Source: Caldifarciminota bacterium
GTDB taxonomy: Bacteria; Hydrothermota; Tepidihabitantia; B3-TA06; JALVRC01
NCBI GenBank assembly: GCA_027025255.1
Contig: JALVRC010000162.1
Coordinates: forward strand, 794 to 25,494
Length of the DNA stretch: 24,701 nucleotides
Reading direction: 5' to 3'
Positions within the stretch are counted from its first letter, which is position 1. The number at the start of each line of letters is the position of its first letter. The notes beneath the pieces were generated by a model. That model was not told where the DNA came from. It was given only the letters and a program-made list of their open reading frames with translations, and did no database searches. Of the stretch, positions 5,908-14,315 are shown piece by piece. Both the position numbers and the translations under genes were made by a program.

Positions 5908-7187
5908 TTTATTCTTTCTGCGTAGGCTCTTGCATTATGAAGTATTTCTTCCTCATCCATTGTAAGCATCTCTCTATGCTTCATAAGTATCTTGCCATCA
6001 ACAATTACACTGTCAACATCCTCAGGATGAGCAGCATAAACAACAGATGATATGGGGTTATACAAAGGCTGCAAATGAGGCCTCTTAAAATCAATAAGTA
6101 TAATATCCGCCCTTTTGCCAACCTCAATACTGCCAATTAATCCGTCCATACCCCAGGCCTCTGCTCCTTTTATCGTAGCAAATGCTAATACATCCTTTGC
6201 TCTTATTGCCTGAGGATCAAGGTCACTCATGGCAATATCCTGCATTTCTCCGAACATATCAAGGTCATTATTACTTACTACGCTGTCAGTTCCTATACCG
6301 ATTGTTAAGCCTGCATTCATATACTCTTTTACATGGGGAATGCCTGAGCCGAGTTTTTTATTACTCTGTATATTCAAAATAACATTGCCGCTTCTTTGCT
6401 TCATAATATTAATATCATTTTTCTCTGCATGAACAAAATGAACTGCAACAAAGCGGCTGTTTATCAACTCTAGGCTATCAAGGTATTCAACAGGTGTTTT
6501 CCCCTTATCCCTTTTCGCATTCAAAAGCTCATCAAGGGTTTCAGAAACATGTATATGAATGCTCAAATTATACTCATCAGAGACTTCTTTTGCTTTTTTT
6601 AATGTATCTCTGGAACATGTATATATTGAATGAGGTGCAACTGAAACATTCACGCGCTCGTTCTCTCTGTATTCATAAGCAAGCTCCTTTACAAATGAAA
6701 CCGTATCAAGAGCATTGGCAAATGACGGAGTGGGAAAGTCAATGATACCTTCGCCCAATATTGCCCTTATTCCTGTGTTTTCAACAACTTTTGCTACCTC
6801 ATCTTCAAAAAAGTACATGTCAGAAAACGTTGTAATGCCTGATTTTATCATTTCAAGCACTGCAAGCTCTGTTGATGCTTTTACGAAGTCACGGCTTACC
6901 CATTTAGACTCAAGTGGCCATATATGCTCTTCAAGCCATTCTTTAAGTTTTAAGTCATCAGCTATACCTCTGAATAGATGCATACCTGCATGCGTATGAC
7001 TGTTTATAAAACCAGGCATGGCCATCATATTTGAAGCATCTATAATAGCCTGAGCTTGAGGCTCCTCGTTACCAATGTATGAAATTTCTCTTCCTTTAAT
7101 CCCGACATTTATGTTTTTAAAGGAAAAATCCGCAAGCAAAACAATACCGTTTTTAATAAGGATATCTACACTATCTGAATATTTCAT
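5904..7187 (-). CDS. mtaD: Amidohydrolase/cytosine-deaminase superfamily purine or thiopurine-nucleoside deaminase (MtaD-like)
   Basis: The 427-aa protein is full length for the MtaD/SsnA/TrzN branch of metal-dependent deaminases. A metal site is visible: HxH at His64/His66 in FINSHTHAGMH, His213 in HIHVSE with Glu216, and Asp301 in GIGTDSVVSNNDLDMF. Substrate-side residues are His186 in VAPHSIYT and Glu93 in the IWPLESK segment. Known relatives deaminate 5'-methylthioadenosine, S-adenosylhomocysteine, 5'-deoxyadenosine or guanine, and the family cannot be split reliably by eye. It starts inside the end of guaB (17-base overlap), which suits a role in purine salvage: deaminated adenosine derivatives can feed the IMP pool used by guaB. 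The second conserved stretch, NIQSNKKLGSGI, replaces the more usual NPxSNxKLASG. The gene symbol is tentative. Confidence 0.75.
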   Translation of the reverse strand: MKYSDSVDILIKNGIVLLADFSFKNINVGIKGREISYIGNEEPQAQAIIDASNMMAMPGFINSHTHAGMHLFRGIADDLKLKEWLEEHIWPLESKWVSRDFVKASTELAVLEMIKSGITTFSDMYFFEDEVAKVVENTGIRAILGEGIIDFPTPSFANALDTVSFVKELAYEYRENERVNVSVAPHSIYTCSRDTLKKAKEVSDEYNLSIHIHVSETLDELLNAKRDKGKTPVEYLDSLELINSRFVAVHFVHAEKNDINIMKQRSGNVILNIQSNKKLGSGIPHVKEYMNAGLTIGIGTDSVVSNNDLDMFGEMQDIAMSDLDPQAIRAKDVLAFATIKGAEAWGMDGLIGSIEVGKRADIILIDFKRPHLQPLYNPISSVVYAAHPEDVDSVIVDGKILMKHREMLTMDEEEILHNARAYAERIK

Positions 7188-8622
7188 AGTTTGGAGGCTC
7201 TCTTGTTATTCTCACATCATGTGGATGTGATTCTTTAAGTCCTGCATTTGTAATTTTATAGAATTCAGCTTTATCGCGTAACATTTTAAGATCTTTTGCG
7301 CCAACATAACCCATACCAGAACGCAATCCCCCAATAAGCTGGTAAATAACATCTTTTACAGGACCTTTATATGGGACAATACCCTCTATCCCTTCCGGGA
7401 CAAATTTCTTAGCCTCATCCTGGAAATACCTATCAGCGCTGCCTTTTTTCATAGCTGCTTCAGAGCCCATTCCTCTATATATCTTATACCTTCTTCCTTC
7501 TAAAAGAATTGACTCTCCCGGACTCTCATCTGTACCTGCAAAAAGATTACCTATCATAACACTATCTGCACCTGCTGCTATCGCCTTTACAATATCTCCT
7601 GAGAACCTTATGCCTCCATCCGCTATCAAAGGTATATCACTATCCTTTAAAGCCTTAGAAACCTCCATAATAGCTGATATCTGCGGAACACCAATACCTG
7701 CGACAACCCTGGTAGTACATATGGACCCAGGACCCACACCTACCTTAATAGCATCAACATCAAGTTCTTTAATAATCATAGCAGCTTCATAAGTAGCAAT
7801 GTTACCTACAACTATATCAACAGAATCTATCTTTTTCTTAATATTTATTATAAAATCAATGACACTTTTAGAATGTGCATGAGCAGTATCAACAATAATA
7901 ACATCAACACCTGCTTCTTTTAATGCCATAGCCCTGTCTTCCTCATAAAAACCTACGCCTACGGCTGCTGCAACTCTAAGTCTGCCTCTCTCGTCTAAAG
8001 TAGCCTCAGGATGCTCAAGCTTATGTTGTATGTCCTTAGCAGTTATAAGTCCTTTAAGAACTCCGTCCTTATCAACAATCAAAAGCTTCTCTATCCTATT
8101 TTCCTTTAATATCTTCTGTGCCTCACGCATATCAACACCTTCCTGAGCTGTAATAAGTCGCTTTTTCGTCATCAGTTTCTCTACACTAATGGTTAAATCA
8201 TCAACGAACAGTACATCCCTTCTCGTTACAATCCCTACAGCTCTTTTACTCTCATCAACAACAGGCAACCCGGATATATTATAACGTTCCATTATTTTTA
8301 AGGCATCCTTAAGTGTTTTATCAGGGGTAAGTGTATAAGGATTAGTAATAACCCCACTCTCTGCTCGTTTAACCTTTATAACTTCATTAATCTGTTCTTC
8401 AATGCCCATATTCTTGTGAATAACACCGATACCTCCCATTCGTGCTATTGCAATAGACATTGCAACTTCTGTAACTGTATCCATTGCAGCACTTACAAGT
8501 GGAATATTAAGATTTATATGCCTTGTAAATCTGGTATTTATTCTGGTCTTATAGGGAAGCACTTCAGAATATTTTGGGATTAAAAGTACATCATCAAACG
8601 TTAAACCTTCCTTAATATTCAT
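7171..8622 (-). CDS. guaB: IMP dehydrogenase
   Basis: The 483-aa enzyme oxidises IMP to XMP with NAD, the committed step to GTP. It shows the N-terminal LTFDDVLLIPKYSEV and PLVSAAMDTVTE signatures. A tandem CBS domain lies at about residues 92-200 (MERYNISGLPVVD, LKENRIEKLLIVD), followed by the catalytic loop GVGPGSICTTR with Cys302. The NAD/IMP site continues as IADGGIRFSGD, and the flap region includes MGSEAAMKKGSADRYFQ. The length is that of ordinary bacterial GuaB with intact CBS modules, so adenine/guanine-nucleotide control is expected from the family. The start is directly after the cdsA stop, and the end overlaps the deaminase gene. Confidence 0.97.
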   Translation of the reverse strand: MNIKEGLTFDDVLLIPKYSEVLPYKTRINTRFTRHINLNIPLVSAAMDTVTEVAMSIAIARMGGIGVIHKNMGIEEQINEVIKVKRAESGVITNPYTLTPDKTLKDALKIMERYNISGLPVVDESKRAVGIVTRRDVLFVDDLTISVEKLMTKKRLITAQEGVDMREAQKILKENRIEKLLIVDKDGVLKGLITAKDIQHKLEHPEATLDERGRLRVAAAVGVGFYEEDRAMALKEAGVDVIIVDTAHAHSKSVIDFIINIKKKIDSVDIVVGNIATYEAAMIIKELDVDAIKVGVGPGSICTTRVVAGIGVPQISAIMEVSKALKDSDIPLIADGGIRFSGDIVKAIAAGADSVMIGNLFAGTDESPGESILLEGRRYKIYRGMGSEAAMKKGSADRYFQDEAKKFVPEGIEGIVPYKGPVKDVIYQLIGGLRSGMGYVGAKDLKMLRDKAEFYKITNAGLKESHPHDVRITREPPNYEIFR

Positions 8623-9447
8623 CTATCCTCCAACAAAAAATAATCCATTTTCAATAACTAAAAAGAAAAAGGGAACAACAATTAATAAACTATCAATTCT
8701 ATCAAGTACGCCTCCATGCGCGCCCAAAAGAAATGACGCATCCTTTCTCCCTTTAGAACGTTTAAACATGGATTCTAATAAATCTCCTCCTGTAGCTAAT
8801 ATACTAAGAACAGGAGATATAAAAATATAGTTTATGTTTTTATCTGCTACGTAATAAATAAAAGAGAGAATTAAAGCACCAATTATACCAATTATTAAAC
8901 CTTCGACAGTTTTTTTGGGAGAAATTAACACTGCCAATTTATGCTTGCCAATTAGAGTCCCACCTATATAAGCGAATGTATCAAACACCCAGGTATTTAA
9001 AAAAGGAAATGATATAATCCATAAATTATCAATACTCATTCTGAATTTGAGTGTAATACCTCCCATTAGAGCAATATAAAAAAGGACAAAGGACTCAACC
9101 AATATTTTCTGGCTATCCTCAACCTTACCTCTAAAAACTATATCCAGTATAATAAAAGTAAAGTACACTATTAAAATTTTATAAAGTTCTATGTTAAAGT
9201 AGAATCCAACTATAATCAAAGAAGAAAAGATAAAAACAAAAATAAAATCAATCAGGGAAAAGTAAGATTTAAAAAATAACATAAATTCAATACTTGCAGC
9301 AAGAACTATAATACCTATACAAATAGCAAATATCCACGAACCAAAGTAGAGAGTTATAAGAAAAGTCGGCAAAAGTATAGTTGCCACCAAAACCCTGTTT
9401 AAAAGATTACTAACTTTTATCACCAATGCCCCCAAAACGTCTCTCAC
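8623..9447 (-). CDS. cdsA: Phosphatidate cytidylyltransferase (CDP-diglyceride synthase)
   Basis: The frame encodes up to 274 aa with about seven to eight hydrophobic spans, as expected for this inner-membrane enzyme that makes CDP-diacylglycerol from phosphatidate and CTP. The family signature lies at residues 226-253: SMFKRSKGRKD, then GAHGGVLDRIDS. The usual PGHGG reads GAHGG here. The first ATG (9447) overlaps uppS by 38 bases and has a weak ribosome site. A GTG at 9423, after a GGGGG run, gives 266 aa starting just before the first membrane span and may be the true start. It sits directly after uppS, as in many bacteria. Confidence 0.93.
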   Translation of the reverse strand: MRDVLGALVIKVSNLLNRVLVATILLPTFLITLYFGSWIFAICIGIIVLAASIEFMLFFKSYFSLIDFIFVFIFSSLIIVGFYFNIELYKILIVYFTFIILDIVFRGKVEDSQKILVESFVLFYIALMGGITLKFRMSIDNLWIISFPFLNTWVFDTFAYIGGTLIGKHKLAVLISPKKTVEGLIIGIIGALILSFIYYVADKNINYIFISPVLSILATGGDLLESMFKRSKGRKDASFLLGAHGGVLDRIDSLLIVVPFFFLVIENGLFFVGG

Positions 9448-10108
9448 GCATTTGAAAAAATTCTAAAGCTCTGTTATATTCACTTACCTTAAAATCAGGC
9501 CATAGCGTGTCTGTAAAGAATATTTCAGTATAAGCAAGCTCAAATAACAAAAAATTAGAAATTCTATACTCTCCGCCAGTTCTTATAAGAAGATCCGGGT
9601 CAGGTAAATCAGGATAATAAAGAAACTTCCTGAATACAGTTTCATCAAAAGACTCATTTTTAGAAAGAGTTTTTAATATTTGATTAGCTGCCCTTACTAT
9701 TTCTCCCTTACCCCCATAGTCAATAGCAAGTACCAATGTTAATCCAGTATTGCGAGCTGTCTCAGTCTCTAAGAAATCAATACCCTCAAGGACATTCTGT
9801 GGTAATCTATCCCTGCGCCCGATAACTTTAAAACGTACATTATTCCCCTCAAGTTCATCCTTTTCCTGATATAAATGCTCTGCAAGCATATCTAAAAGAG
9901 TATTTATTTCTTTCTTGGGTCTTTTCCAGTTTTCTGTTGAAAATGTAAACAATGTCAGGTATTTTATTCCAAGCTTTCCTGAATGTTTTACAATCTCTCT
10001 TACGCGTTTTACTCCTTCCCTATGCCCTAATGTGCGGGGCATTAATCTCTTCTTCGCCCATCTCCCATTGCCATCCATAATGATAGCGACATGGGTGGGA
10101 AGAGACAT
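9410..10108 (-). CDS. uppS: Undecaprenyl (isoprenyl) diphosphate synthase
   Basis: The 232-aa cis-prenyltransferase extends farnesyl diphosphate with isopentenyl diphosphate to make the lipid carrier for wall and surface polymers. It opens with HVAIIMDGNGRWAKKR, including the Mg-binding Asp of MDGNGRWA, followed by GHREGVKRVREIV, FTFSTENWKRP and the late signature RTGGEYRISNFLLFELAYTE with the conserved Arg and Glu. RTGGE replaces the common RTSGE. The length is normal for bacterial UppS. It lies two bases after frr and overlaps cdsA. Confidence 0.96.
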   Translation of the reverse strand: MSLPTHVAIIMDGNGRWAKKRLMPRTLGHREGVKRVREIVKHSGKLGIKYLTLFTFSTENWKRPKKEINTLLDMLAEHLYQEKDELEGNNVRFKVIGRRDRLPQNVLEGIDFLETETARNTGLTLVLAIDYGGKGEIVRAANQILKTLSKNESFDETVFRKFLYYPDLPDPDLLIRTGGEYRISNFLLFELAYTEIFFTDTLWPDFKVSEYNRALEFFQMRERRFGGIGDKS

Positions 10109-10110
10109 GC

Positions 10111-10668
10111 TTATACCTCCATTATCTCTTTAACTTTTCTTTCCAGAAGCTTATCAATATTCTTTATATGTTGGTCAGTTAATTTCTGAAGTTCCCTCTC
10201 TTCCTGCTTTACCTCATCCTCTCCCTTTTCCCCTTCCTTCAAAAGCTTTTTCAAATCATCCATAAACTCTCTTCTTATATTTCTTATTGAGACCTTTGTT
10301 TGCTCAGCAAGCCTCGAAACCATCTTTTTTAACTCTTCCCTTCTTTCTTTACTTAAAGGGGGCAGAAGCAATCTTATAATTCCACCTTCATTTTTTGGCG
10401 TAATTCCAAGATCAGATTTTAAAAGAGCCTTTTCTATTTCGCTAACGGAATTCTTATCCCATGGCTGAATAACAATCATTCTTGGCTCTGGTATACCAAT
10501 ACTCGCTATCTGTTTTAACGGCAGAGAATTTCCATAATAGGTTATCTGAATATTCTCAACAAGAGCAGGATTAGCTCTCGCTGTTCTTATCTTTCTAAAT
10601 TCAACCTCAAGAATATGCTGACTTTTTTCCATTTTCTCGTTTGCTTTTTTCAATAAAGTAGATAGCAT
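10111..10668 (-). CDS. frr: Ribosome recycling factor
   Basis: The 185-aa protein has the full length and pattern of RRF, which splits post-termination ribosomes with EF-G. The three-helix-bundle domain begins with EKSQHILEVEFRKIRTARA. The beta domain contains YYGNSLPLKQIASIGIPEP, and the last helices carry EERREELKKMVSRLAEQTK-type and RNIRREFMDDLKK segments. It starts one base after pyrH and precedes uppS by two bases. The order pyrH-frr-uppS-cdsA is widespread in bacteria. Confidence 0.97.
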   Translation of the reverse strand: MLSTLLKKANEKMEKSQHILEVEFRKIRTARANPALVENIQITYYGNSLPLKQIASIGIPEPRMIVIQPWDKNSVSEIEKALLKSDLGITPKNEGGIIRLLLPPLSKERREELKKMVSRLAEQTKVSIRNIRREFMDDLKKLLKEGEKGEDEVKQEERELQKLTDQHIKNIDKLLERKVKEIMEV

Positions 10669-10669
10669 A

Positions 10670-11347
10670 CTACCTCCTTATTAAAGTACCAACAGTACCT
10701 TTAACTGCCTTTTTAAGATTACCTTTTATAAGGATATTAAACACCCTTATATGAATATCATGAACATCTGCAAGCGTATACGCAACCTTATCCATAACAC
10801 CGATATTTTCTTTCACTGCATCAATATAAGAAATACTATCAATGAATTTAGCATCTTCCTCTTTTGGATCTTTTGTATAAACTCCGTCAACATTTGTTCC
10901 CTTTAAAACATTTGGGATACCAAGCTCAGCAGCTCTCAAAACAGAAGCTGTATCAGTAGTGAAACCAGTATTCCCTGTTCCTCCTGCAAGTACTGGAATT
11001 CCTCCTCTGGTAAAAAATATACCTACCTCCATTGGATTATACCTTTTAATATAGTCAATATTAAAAGATGAAAAAACCTCAGTGGAGAAATCCTTGCTCC
11101 TCAAATAAGCAGCCAACAGTAAAGCATTAACAACAGTACCCATCATTCCTATAATATCTGCCTCAATATTATTTATATTGTCAAGCTTCATCTCCCGCCC
11201 CCTCAATCCACTACCTCCACCTACCAACAACGCAATTTTAAATCCTTCCCGTCCTAAATCTTTTATATCAGTTACAATACTTTCAACAACGTCCTTATTC
11301 CTTACAACATCTCCTGAAACCTTTAAAAGGAAAGAATCTCTACTCAC
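10670..11347 (-). CDS. pyrH: Uridylate (UMP) kinase
   Basis: The 225-aa amino-acid-kinase-fold enzyme phosphorylates UMP to UDP. It shows the N-terminal LLKVSGDVV (usually KxSGE), the GGGSGLRGREM glycine loop, the bacterial-type signature ADIIGMMGTVVNALLL, and GGTGNTGFTTDTASVLRAAEL, where the family normally has GTGNPFFTTDTAA. It is about 10-15 residues shorter than typical PyrH, and the two motif changes suggest a divergent but functional version. It overlaps the end of tsf by eight bases. Confidence 0.93.
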   Translation of the reverse strand: MSRDSFLLKVSGDVVRNKDVVESIVTDIKDLGREGFKIALLVGGGSGLRGREMKLDNINNIEADIIGMMGTVVNALLLAAYLRSKDFSTEVFSSFNIDYIKRYNPMEVGIFFTRGGIPVLAGGTGNTGFTTDTASVLRAAELGIPNVLKGTNVDGVYTKDPKEEDAKFIDSISYIDAVKENIGVMDKVAYTLADVHDIHIRVFNILIKGNLKKAVKGTVGTLIRR

Positions 11348-11930
11348 CTATTTTAAACCTGGCAAATCTTCTAATTACAATATTTTCACCGAGCCTAGCA
11401 ATCACAGATTTTAAATAATCATCCACATTCATAGACGGGTCCTTAACATAAGGCTGTGAAAGAAGACAATTTTCCTTTAAATATTTTTCAATCATACCGT
11501 CTACTATCTTTTCAATTAAGTTTTCCGGTTTTCCACTCTTCCTTACCTGTTCTGCATAAACTTCTCTTTCTTTACTAATAAGGTCTTCTGAAACATCTTC
11601 CTTTGAGATAGCGACTGGATCATTTGCTGCAATATGCATAGCAATATTATGCACAAATTCATTAAATTCAGGGGTACGGGCTACAAAATCAGTCTCACAA
11701 TTAACTTCTACAAGTACACCCAATTTTGCCCCGGCATGAATATATGAACCGACAACCCCTTCTGCTGTTAATCGCCCGGCTTTTTTGACAGCCTTAGCAA
11801 GTCCTTCTTTTCTTAAATAATCTATTGCCTTCTTAAGGTCATTATTTGTTTCTTTTAATGCCTTTTGACAGGCTAATATACCTGCTCCTGTTCTGGCTCG
11901 TAATTCCTTTATAAGATCTAAATTACTCAT
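11340..11930 (-). CDS. tsf: Translation elongation factor Ts
   Basis: The 196-aa EF-Ts reloads EF-Tu with GTP. The N-terminal UBA-like module (LIKELRARTGAGILACQKAL) is followed by the core signature VEVNCETDFVARTPEF. This is the short form with a single core subdomain plus a C-terminal module (GENIVIRRFARFKIG), like Thermus-type EF-Ts, not the roughly 280-aa E. coli form. It overlaps rpsB by one base and pyrH by eight. The gene for its partner EF-Tu is not in the window. Confidence 0.96.
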   Translation of the reverse strand: MSNLDLIKELRARTGAGILACQKALKETNNDLKKAIDYLRKEGLAKAVKKAGRLTAEGVVGSYIHAGAKLGVLVEVNCETDFVARTPEFNEFVHNIAMHIAANDPVAISKEDVSEDLISKEREVYAEQVRKSGKPENLIEKIVDGMIEKYLKENCLLSQPYVKDPSMNVDDYLKSVIARLGENIVIRRFARFKIGE

Positions 11931-12664
11931 TAAGCCTCCTCTTCATCTGTAGTTGTCTCAAAAAAACTTTGTTTTGCCTCGAGAACACTATCAGCAATCA
12001 CTTTTGTTATAACATGTATTGACTTCATTGCATCATCATTTCCTGGTATAGGATAATCAATTAAATCAGGATCCCCATTTGTATCTATAAGTGAAATTAC
12101 AGGGATACCTAATATTTTTGCCTCATTTAAAGCAGTTGTCTCTCTCGTCGGATCAATGATAAATACCATTCCCGGAATATTTTCAAGCCTTTTCAACCCA
12201 CCGTACAACCGTTTCATCTTATTATACATCCTCTCTATTTTAACAAGCTCTTTCATTGAATATTTACCTCTTTCTGCATCTGTTGAAAGAATATACTCAA
12301 GTTCAGCAAACTTTTTAATTCTAGGATAAACCATCTTAAAGTTTGTCAAAAGACCACCAACCCAGCGTTCTGTGACATAAGGAACTTCAGCTCTCTCTGC
12401 CTCAGTACGAATAACTTCTTTTGCCTGCTGTTTGGTTCCTACAAATAGTATATCCTTACCTCTTTCTATAACTTCTCTAACAGCACGCTCTGCAACCTTC
12501 AACCTGTCAAGTGTTTGAATAACATCAATAATATGTATACCATTCTTCTCTGTATAGATAAATCTTTTAAACTTAGGATTCCATCTTCTTAAATGATGCC
12601 CAAAATGAACACCAGATTCTAATAATTTTTTTACACTTACATCTTCTACTAACGTTTGGTCCAT
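11930..12664 (-). CDS. rpsB: 30S ribosomal protein S2
   Basis: The 244-aa S2 protein carries the family signatures SGVHFGHHLRRWNPKFKRFI and VPYVTERWVGGLLTN, plus PGMVFIIDPTRETTALNEA and IPVISLIDTNGDPDLIDYPIPGND-type stretches. It binds the 30S neck near S1/S8. The ATG overlaps the end of rpsI by 16 bases and is preceded by AGGAAGAG. The classic S2/EF-Ts pairing is kept, but the pair is fused to L13-S9 without a leader. Confidence 0.97.
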   Translation of the reverse strand: MDQTLVEDVSVKKLLESGVHFGHHLRRWNPKFKRFIYTEKNGIHIIDVIQTLDRLKVAERAVREVIERGKDILFVGTKQQAKEVIRTEAERAEVPYVTERWVGGLLTNFKMVYPRIKKFAELEYILSTDAERGKYSMKELVKIERMYNKMKRLYGGLKRLENIPGMVFIIDPTRETTALNEAKILGIPVISLIDTNGDPDLIDYPIPGNDDAMKSIHVITKVIADSVLEAKQSFFETTTDEEEA

Positions 12665-13041
12665 TGGAATCTCTTCCTCCTTTTTGCTAAACCATATTTC
12701 ATTCTCTCTTTTTCTCTTGGATCTCTTCTTAAAAGCCCGGCGTTTTTCAAAGTAGACTTAAAAGATGAATCCATCAAAACCACTGCTTTTGCAATACCAA
12801 GCCTTATGGCTCCTGCCTGTCCTGAAAGTCCTCCACCTTCAACCTTAACAACAATATTGAATTTTTTATCGAGTCCAGTAAGTCTTAATGGAGACAGTAA
12901 ATCATTTAAAAGGTCTTCTCGTTTTATATATTCAAGAGGATTCTTCCCATTTATAACCATCTTACCATCTCCGGGTTTTAACCAAACCTTTGCTACTGCA
13001 GATTTCCTACTTCCTACAGCATGAATTATACCTTCACCCAT
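12649..13041 (-). CDS. rpsI: 30S ribosomal protein S9
   Basis: The 130-aa protein is full-length S9. It begins with HAVGSRKSAVAKVWLKPGDG, has the core VVKVEGGGLSGQAGAIRLGI, and ends in the basic GLAKRRKRFQWTKR tail. That tail's final Arg reaches the P-site tRNA anticodon region in the family; the common xFSKR end reads FQWTKR here. It starts on the last base of rplM, keeping the L13-S9 pair. Confidence 0.97.
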   Translation of the reverse strand: MGEGIIHAVGSRKSAVAKVWLKPGDGKMVINGKNPLEYIKREDLLNDLLSPLRLTGLDKKFNIVVKVEGGGLSGQAGAIRLGIAKAVVLMDSSFKSTLKNAGLLRRDPREKERMKYGLAKRRKRFQWTKR

Positions 13042-13448
13042 TATACCTCCACTTTTTGAGGTTTTTGTGCCTGATGAGGATGAGCACTACCTGCATATAT
13101 CTTAAGTCTTTTTAATCTTCTTTTCTTTAGTTTATTCTTTGGTAACATATTCTTTACAGCATACATAATAACCCTTTCCGGATGCTTTTTTAAAAGTTCT
13201 TTAAGTGTTGTGGATTTCAAACCACCTGGATAACCTGAATGCCTATAGTAAAATTTATTTTCAAGCTTACTACCAGTAACCTTAATCTTTTCTGCATTGA
13301 TAACAACAATAAAATCACCTATATCAAGATAAGGAAGGTAATCTGGCTTATGTTTACCCATCAAGATTATAGCTATCCTGCTTGCTAATCTACCTAAAAC
13401 CTTTCCATCGGCATCTATTTCCCACCAATTTCTTTTTACAGTTCTCAT
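13041..13448 (-). CDS. rplM: 50S ribosomal protein L13
   Basis: I chose ATG 13448 (MRTVKRNWWEID), which has AGGAG seven bases upstream and matches the usual L13 N-terminus. An upstream start at 13478 would add ten residues overlapping rpsG. The 135-aa protein shows WWEIDADGKVLGRLASRIA, the DFIVVINAEKIKVTG core and YYRHSGYPGGLK, then the MLPKNKL segment and the C-terminal YAGSAHPHQAQKP. It is an early-assembly 50S protein. It lies ten bases after rpsG, where fusA would be expected in a standard str operon. Confidence 0.95.
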   Translation of the reverse strand: MRTVKRNWWEIDADGKVLGRLASRIAIILMGKHKPDYLPYLDIGDFIVVINAEKIKVTGSKLENKFYYRHSGYPGGLKSTTLKELLKKHPERVIMYAVKNMLPKNKLKKRRLKRLKIYAGSAHPHQAQKPQKVEV

Positions 13449-13458
13449 ATATTTTCTC

Positions 13459-13929
13459 CTACCATCTAAAATGAGCAAATGCTCTATTAGCCTCAGCCAT
13501 TTTATGAGTATCTTCTCTTTTCTTTATAGCAGTTCCCTGATTCTTAGCTGCATCTATTAATTCATTAGCAAGTCTTTCTTCCATTCTATACTCATTTCTT
13601 GCCCTGGCAGCCCTTATTATCCACTTAATAGCCAAAGATTCTCTTCTCTGAGGACGAACTTCCACAGGGACCTGATAGTTAGCACCTCCGATTCTTCGAG
13701 ATCTAACTTCAAGCACTGGCTTAACATTATTAAACGCCTTTTCAAAAACACTAAAGCCGTCTTCCTTTGTCTTTTTCTCTATTATCTCCAATGCTTTATA
13801 AAACAGCCTCTGTGCAACAGTTTTCTTCCCATCCCACATAAGATTATTTATAAATTTAGCTACTAAAATGGAACTATGCTTAGGATCAGGGATTATCTGT
13901 CTTTTTACTGATCTCCTTCGCCTTCCCAT
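13459..13929 (-). CDS. rpsG: 30S ribosomal protein S7
   Basis: This 156-aa S7 protein nucleates assembly of the 30S head. It starts MGRRRRSVKRQIIPDPK and carries the signature FINNLMWDGKKTVAQRLFYK. It continues with VKPVLEVRSRRIGGANYQVP and the C-terminal helix region with KREDTHKMAEANRAFAHFRW. Normal family length. It follows rpsL by 11 bases. The usual downstream genes fusA and tuf are missing and rplM follows instead. Confidence 0.97.
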   Translation of the reverse strand: MGRRRRSVKRQIIPDPKHSSILVAKFINNLMWDGKKTVAQRLFYKALEIIEKKTKEDGFSVFEKAFNNVKPVLEVRSRRIGGANYQVPVEVRPQRRESLAIKWIIRAARARNEYRMEERLANELIDAAKNQGTAIKKREDTHKMAEANRAFAHFRW

Positions 13930-13940
13930 TTATCCTCCTA

Positions 13941-14315
13941 TCATTTTTTAGGTTTTTTAACCCCATATAGGGATCTACTCTGCTTTCTACCTTCTACACC
14001 AGCAGTATCGTATACACCACGAACAACCCTGTATCTTACTCCAGGTAAATCCTTAACCTTTCCACCCTGAACAAGAACTACAGAGTGTTCCTGTAAATTA
14101 TGACCTTCACCCGGTATATATGCTATTATTTCATAGCCATTACTTAAACGTACCTTACAGACCTTCCTCAAAGCTGAATTAGGCTTTTTAGGGGTAGTTG
14201 TATAAACCCTGGTACAAACACCTTTTTTCTGAGGATTACCCTGTAAAGCTGGCGTTGTAGACTTTTTGCCGGGCATTCTTCTCGGATTTCTGACCAATTG
14301 ATTAATTGTCGGCAT
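13941..14315 (-). CDS. rpsL: 30S ribosomal protein S12
   Basis: I chose ATG 14315 because S12 proteins begin MPTINQLVR and AGGAGG lies just upstream, although a start four codons earlier is in frame. The 124-aa product has the decoding-centre segment CTRVYTTTPKKPNSALRKV and the second conserved loop VKDLPGVRYRVVRG. Both streptomycin-linked lysines (PKKPNS and GGKVKDLPG) are present, so no classical resistance change is seen. It overlaps the end of rpoC by 14 bases. Confidence 0.96.
   Translation of the reverse strand: MPTINQLVRNPRRMPGKKSTTPALQGNPQKKGVCTRVYTTTPKKPNSALRKVCKVRLSNGYEIIAYIPGEGHNLQEHSVVLVQGGKVKDLPGVRYRVVRGVYDTAGVEGRKQSRSLYGVKKPKK

Noticed and set aside
13449..13478. Ten-residue N-terminal extension of L13.
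   Set aside because: The usual L13 N-terminus and a good AGGAG site both point to ATG 13448, and the extension overlaps rpsG.
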